A stretch of 64,000 bases of DNA, from assembly GCA_002633025.1 (NCBI GenBank), contig NMRB01001002.1:1-64000 (forward strand), in the 5' to 3' direction. The stretch's first letter is position 1. Every line of letters begins with the position of its first letter. The position numbers and the translations under genes were made by a program. Positions 61,364 to 64,000 of the stretch are shown here, one piece after another. The notes below the pieces were generated by a model. The model was not told the origin of the DNA, ran no database searches, and saw only the letters and a list, made by a program, of their open reading frames with translations. This DNA is from Notospermus geniculatus. Taxonomy: Eukaryota; Nemertea; Pilidiophora; Heteronemertea; Lineidae.

Positions 61364-64000
61364 GAAAATGGAAAAGAACTGAGTGGTCAATGCAACTGAG
61401 TTTGTTGTTAACTGGGAAAGCTTTAGACACATTTTATGGGTTGTCCAATGAAGAACAGAAGGATTATGATGTGGTTAAGGAAGCGTTGTTGAGAAGGTAT
61501 TCTCTGACTGAAGATGAGTTTAGGAAACAGTTTTTTACAACACGTGTTGAGAGTGGTGAAACACCAACCCAGTACATGACAAGGTTGTCTAGGTTGTTTG
61601 ATAAGTGGGTGCAAAGTACAAAGATTGAGAAGAAGTATGACAATTTGGCTAGTCTGATGATAAGAGAACAATTTTTGAGGCGTTGTCACCCGGAGCTGTG
61701 TGCATATTTGAGAGAAAAGAAGTTGACAGATGTGACTGAAATGGCCAAGACAACACAAAGGTACTTAGATGCCCATGGGGGTACAATGTTTGAAACCAAG
61801 CCAGCTAGCAAGCGTAAGGAACAAGCCCCTAAGGCCAAGTCCGATGGTAGCAAAGTGGGTTTTGGAAAGCGTGACACTGAGAAAAAAGTGTGTAGCATCT
61901 GTAAGAAAGGAAATCATAAAGAAAGTGACTGTTGGTTTAAAGATAAGGGCAAGGGCTCTGGTAGTAGTTCGAATGATGGTGTCAAGAGATGTTTTCAGTG
62001 CAACAGTCCAGACCATGTAGTCAAAGACTGTCCTGAAAAGAAGGTGGTTGGGTCAGCTGTGGTAGAGACTGGAGAGGGCAAATGCCAGTGCAAGTGTGTA
62101 GAGTTCCATTCTGCTAGTGTTTGTATTAAAGAAGTGTTGAGGGATATCCCAGACTTGGAGGGTGTCAGCAATGTTGTACAAACTGATGGTGAAATGCATT
62201 TGGTACACGGTTGCGATTGTGATAGTGATGTGAATATTTGTACCTGCCTACACTTACCCATATCTGAGGCAAAAGTTAATGGTGTAGCGGTCAAGATGAT
62301 GCGTGACACCGGGTGCAGTAGTGTTGTTGTCAGATCAGGCCTTGTTAAACCTGAGCAGTACACGGGTCATTTCAAAGACTGTGTGTTGATTGATGGCACT
62401 GTCAGGCGTTTACCAGTAGCTGAGATCGAAGTCGATTGTCAGTATTACGTTGGTAAAGCTGAAGCATTAGTGGTGAAAACACCTGTTTTCGACCTCATAG
62501 TGGGAAACGTTTGCAGGCCTACAGGAAAACATGCTGAACAAAGTGACAGGGGATTGAATGTAGAAATAAGTGTTGAAGGTAAAGAGTGTGATCAAGGTGT
62601 CCAATGTGAAGGTGCAGAAAGGGACGGTGGTGAATTAGTTGGGGTGAGAGAAATGTTCATGGAGAATGAAGCTAGTCGGGACAGCATTGAGAATGAATTT
62701 GAGGAAAGTGATAGTGGGAAGGTAGAAATGATAGATGAGGGTAGCCGAACGCAGATAGATGAGTCAAGTGATGGTAATGGGAATGAGATTAAGATAGGAG
62801 CTGGAGTAGTTACTCGAGGTCAGACAAAGGCCGGGAAGAAACCCGTGAAGCCATTGGCTGTACCAGCAAGTGATATGGTTGACAAAGGGATCTTAATACA
62901 GAACCAAAAGGGTGATGCTAGCTTGGAAAAGTATTGGAAACTGGTTGGAAAACACAAAGCACGTGAGACAAAAAGTGGGTGTGTGAGTTTTGAGGTCAGA
63001 CGTGGGGTGTTGTATAGGATTTTTGCTCCAAGTAGTGGGAAAACCCCTGTTAAACAGTTAGTGGTTCCTGAACAACAACGACAGCAGGTTTTGCAGGTTG
63101 CACATGATGGGTTAATGAGTGGTCATTGCGGTATAAGGAGAACGACTGAAAGAGTTTTGTCAAATTTTTATTGGCCAGGTGTCAGCTCGGATATAGCTCG
63201 ATACTGCAGATCTTGTGATTTGTGTCAGAAAACAGTGCAAAAAGGTAGACAAGGCGTTGCGCCATTGATAAGCATGCCAGTCATAACTGAAGCATTTCAG
63301 AGAGTAGCAGTGGATCTGATAGGGCCTATCGTGCCTTGTTCCGAGAGGGGACATAGGTACATTGTCACGGTGATCGATTATGCCACAAGGTATCCGGAGG
63401 CAACAGCCTTGAAGAAAGTTGATACAATAACTGTTGCTGAAGCACTAGTTGAGATTTTTACACGCTTAGGTTTTCCTGAGGAATTGTTGTCCGACAGAGG
63501 GAGTCAGTTTATCTCTGAGATCATGAAGGAGGTAGAGCGGTTATTGTCGATAAACCATTTAGCAACCACGCCCTACCATCCGCAATGTAACGGATTGGTA
63601 GAACGCTTCAACGGTACGCTCAAAACAATTCTCAAAAAGTTGACAAGCGAATGTCCTAAGCAGTGGGACAGGTATTTGCCTGCCGTGCTTTACGCATATC
63701 GATCGACTGTACAAGAAAGTACGGGTTTCAGCCCATTTGAGTTGATGCTAGGGAGGAAAGTTAGAGGTCCTCTTGAGATACTGAAAGAGTACTGGACCAA
63801 AGAAGAATCTGAGGTCAAAGAGAGACCCATATATCAGTATGTTGTTGAATTGAAGCAAAGATTGCAGGAAACATGTAGAATTGCACAGGAAACGTTGTGC
63901 AAAGCGCAAAAGACGCAAAAAATGTATTTTGATCGAAAATCTAGGCCCAAGAAGTTAGAAATAGGAAGTAAAGTGTTGTTGTTACTTCCGGTGAAGAAAA
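61357..64000 (+). CDS. Gag-protease-integrase of Gypsy copy 2 (runs off the window)
   Basis: One uninterrupted frame goes from AELRKWKRTEWSMQLSLLLT (a gag segment missing from copy 1) through both zinc knuckles, the MRDTGCSS protease site and the linker KPVKPLAVPASDMVDKGILI to the integrase core and GPY/F region at the right edge. Gag N-terminus and LTR are absent on the left; RT, RNase H and the 3' LTR would lie to the right. It differs from copy 1 by few substitutions and by holding the 82 bp that copy 1 lost, so this coding region looks intact. Confidence 0.88.

Noticed and set aside
58269-62363. Minus-strand frames of 70-145 residues opposite the Gypsy copies
   Set aside because: They repeat in both copies as shadows of the plus-strand gag-protease-integrase frame and have no domain of their own.

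Overview
This is a eukaryotic, intron-rich, repeat-dense genomic window, probably from a marine deuterostome invertebrate such as an amphioxus, echinoderm or hemichordate. Every gene seen is split by introns with GT-AG (one GC-AG) junctions. A Ty3/Gypsy element has the integrase-before-RT order first described in deuterostomes, and the intergenic DNA is rich in short palindromic motifs such as TAGGCCTA and TACATGTA. The species is inference only. There are no prokaryotic genes, operons or CRISPR arrays. Assembly joins are visible: single Ns at 7014, 9646 and 13645, and N runs at 32765-33161 and 45865-45901.

Host genes. (1) 478-11232, minus strand: the catalytic part of a receptor-type protein tyrosine phosphatase with tandem domains D1 and D2, rebuilt here from ten phase-compatible exons. 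The 5' (extracellular, membrane and early D1) exons and the final 3' exons are not in the window. (2) 44830-47439, minus strand: two exons of a TRPM-type cation channel covering S6 and the TRP helix. (3) 37461-42262, minus strand: three small lysine-rich exons ending in a stop codon, either the tail of the TRPM gene or a separate basic protein. (4) Minor candidate exons at 29857-29938 and 32176-32311.

Mobile DNA dominates. At 48367-55442 a Mutator-like element carries a multi-exon MULE transposase with a SWIM zinc finger; it is broken by one stop codon and one frameshift. At 58464-64000 two head-to-tail, nearly identical, truncated Ty3/Gypsy copies have the order gag-protease-integrase-RT. 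At 2071-3079, 20503-21503 and 50003-50998 there are three Tc1/mariner-type elements in which the N-terminal half of the transposase has been replaced by an inverted copy of the 3' end. At least eight short elements sit in TTAA targets (Kolobok-like by their RRG termini in most cases), and many other hairpin MITEs are present. A C2H2 zinc-finger coding block lies inside a 1.67-kb inverted-repeat element (38703-40368). An 8.06-kb segment (35417-43474) has inverted termini and a 5-bp duplication of its target.

Layout: 0-14 kb is the PTP gene, with MITEs in its introns and a duplicated, probably allelic, block at 6.5-7.8 kb. 14-28 kb is gene-poor, with large inverted-repeat elements and satellites. 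28-34 kb is sparse, with the large gap. 34-44 kb is the composite inserted segment. 44-48 kb holds the TRPM exons and satellite repeats. 48-55 kb is the MULE. 55-58 kb holds microsatellites and a tandem duplication. 58-64 kb is the Gypsy tandem.
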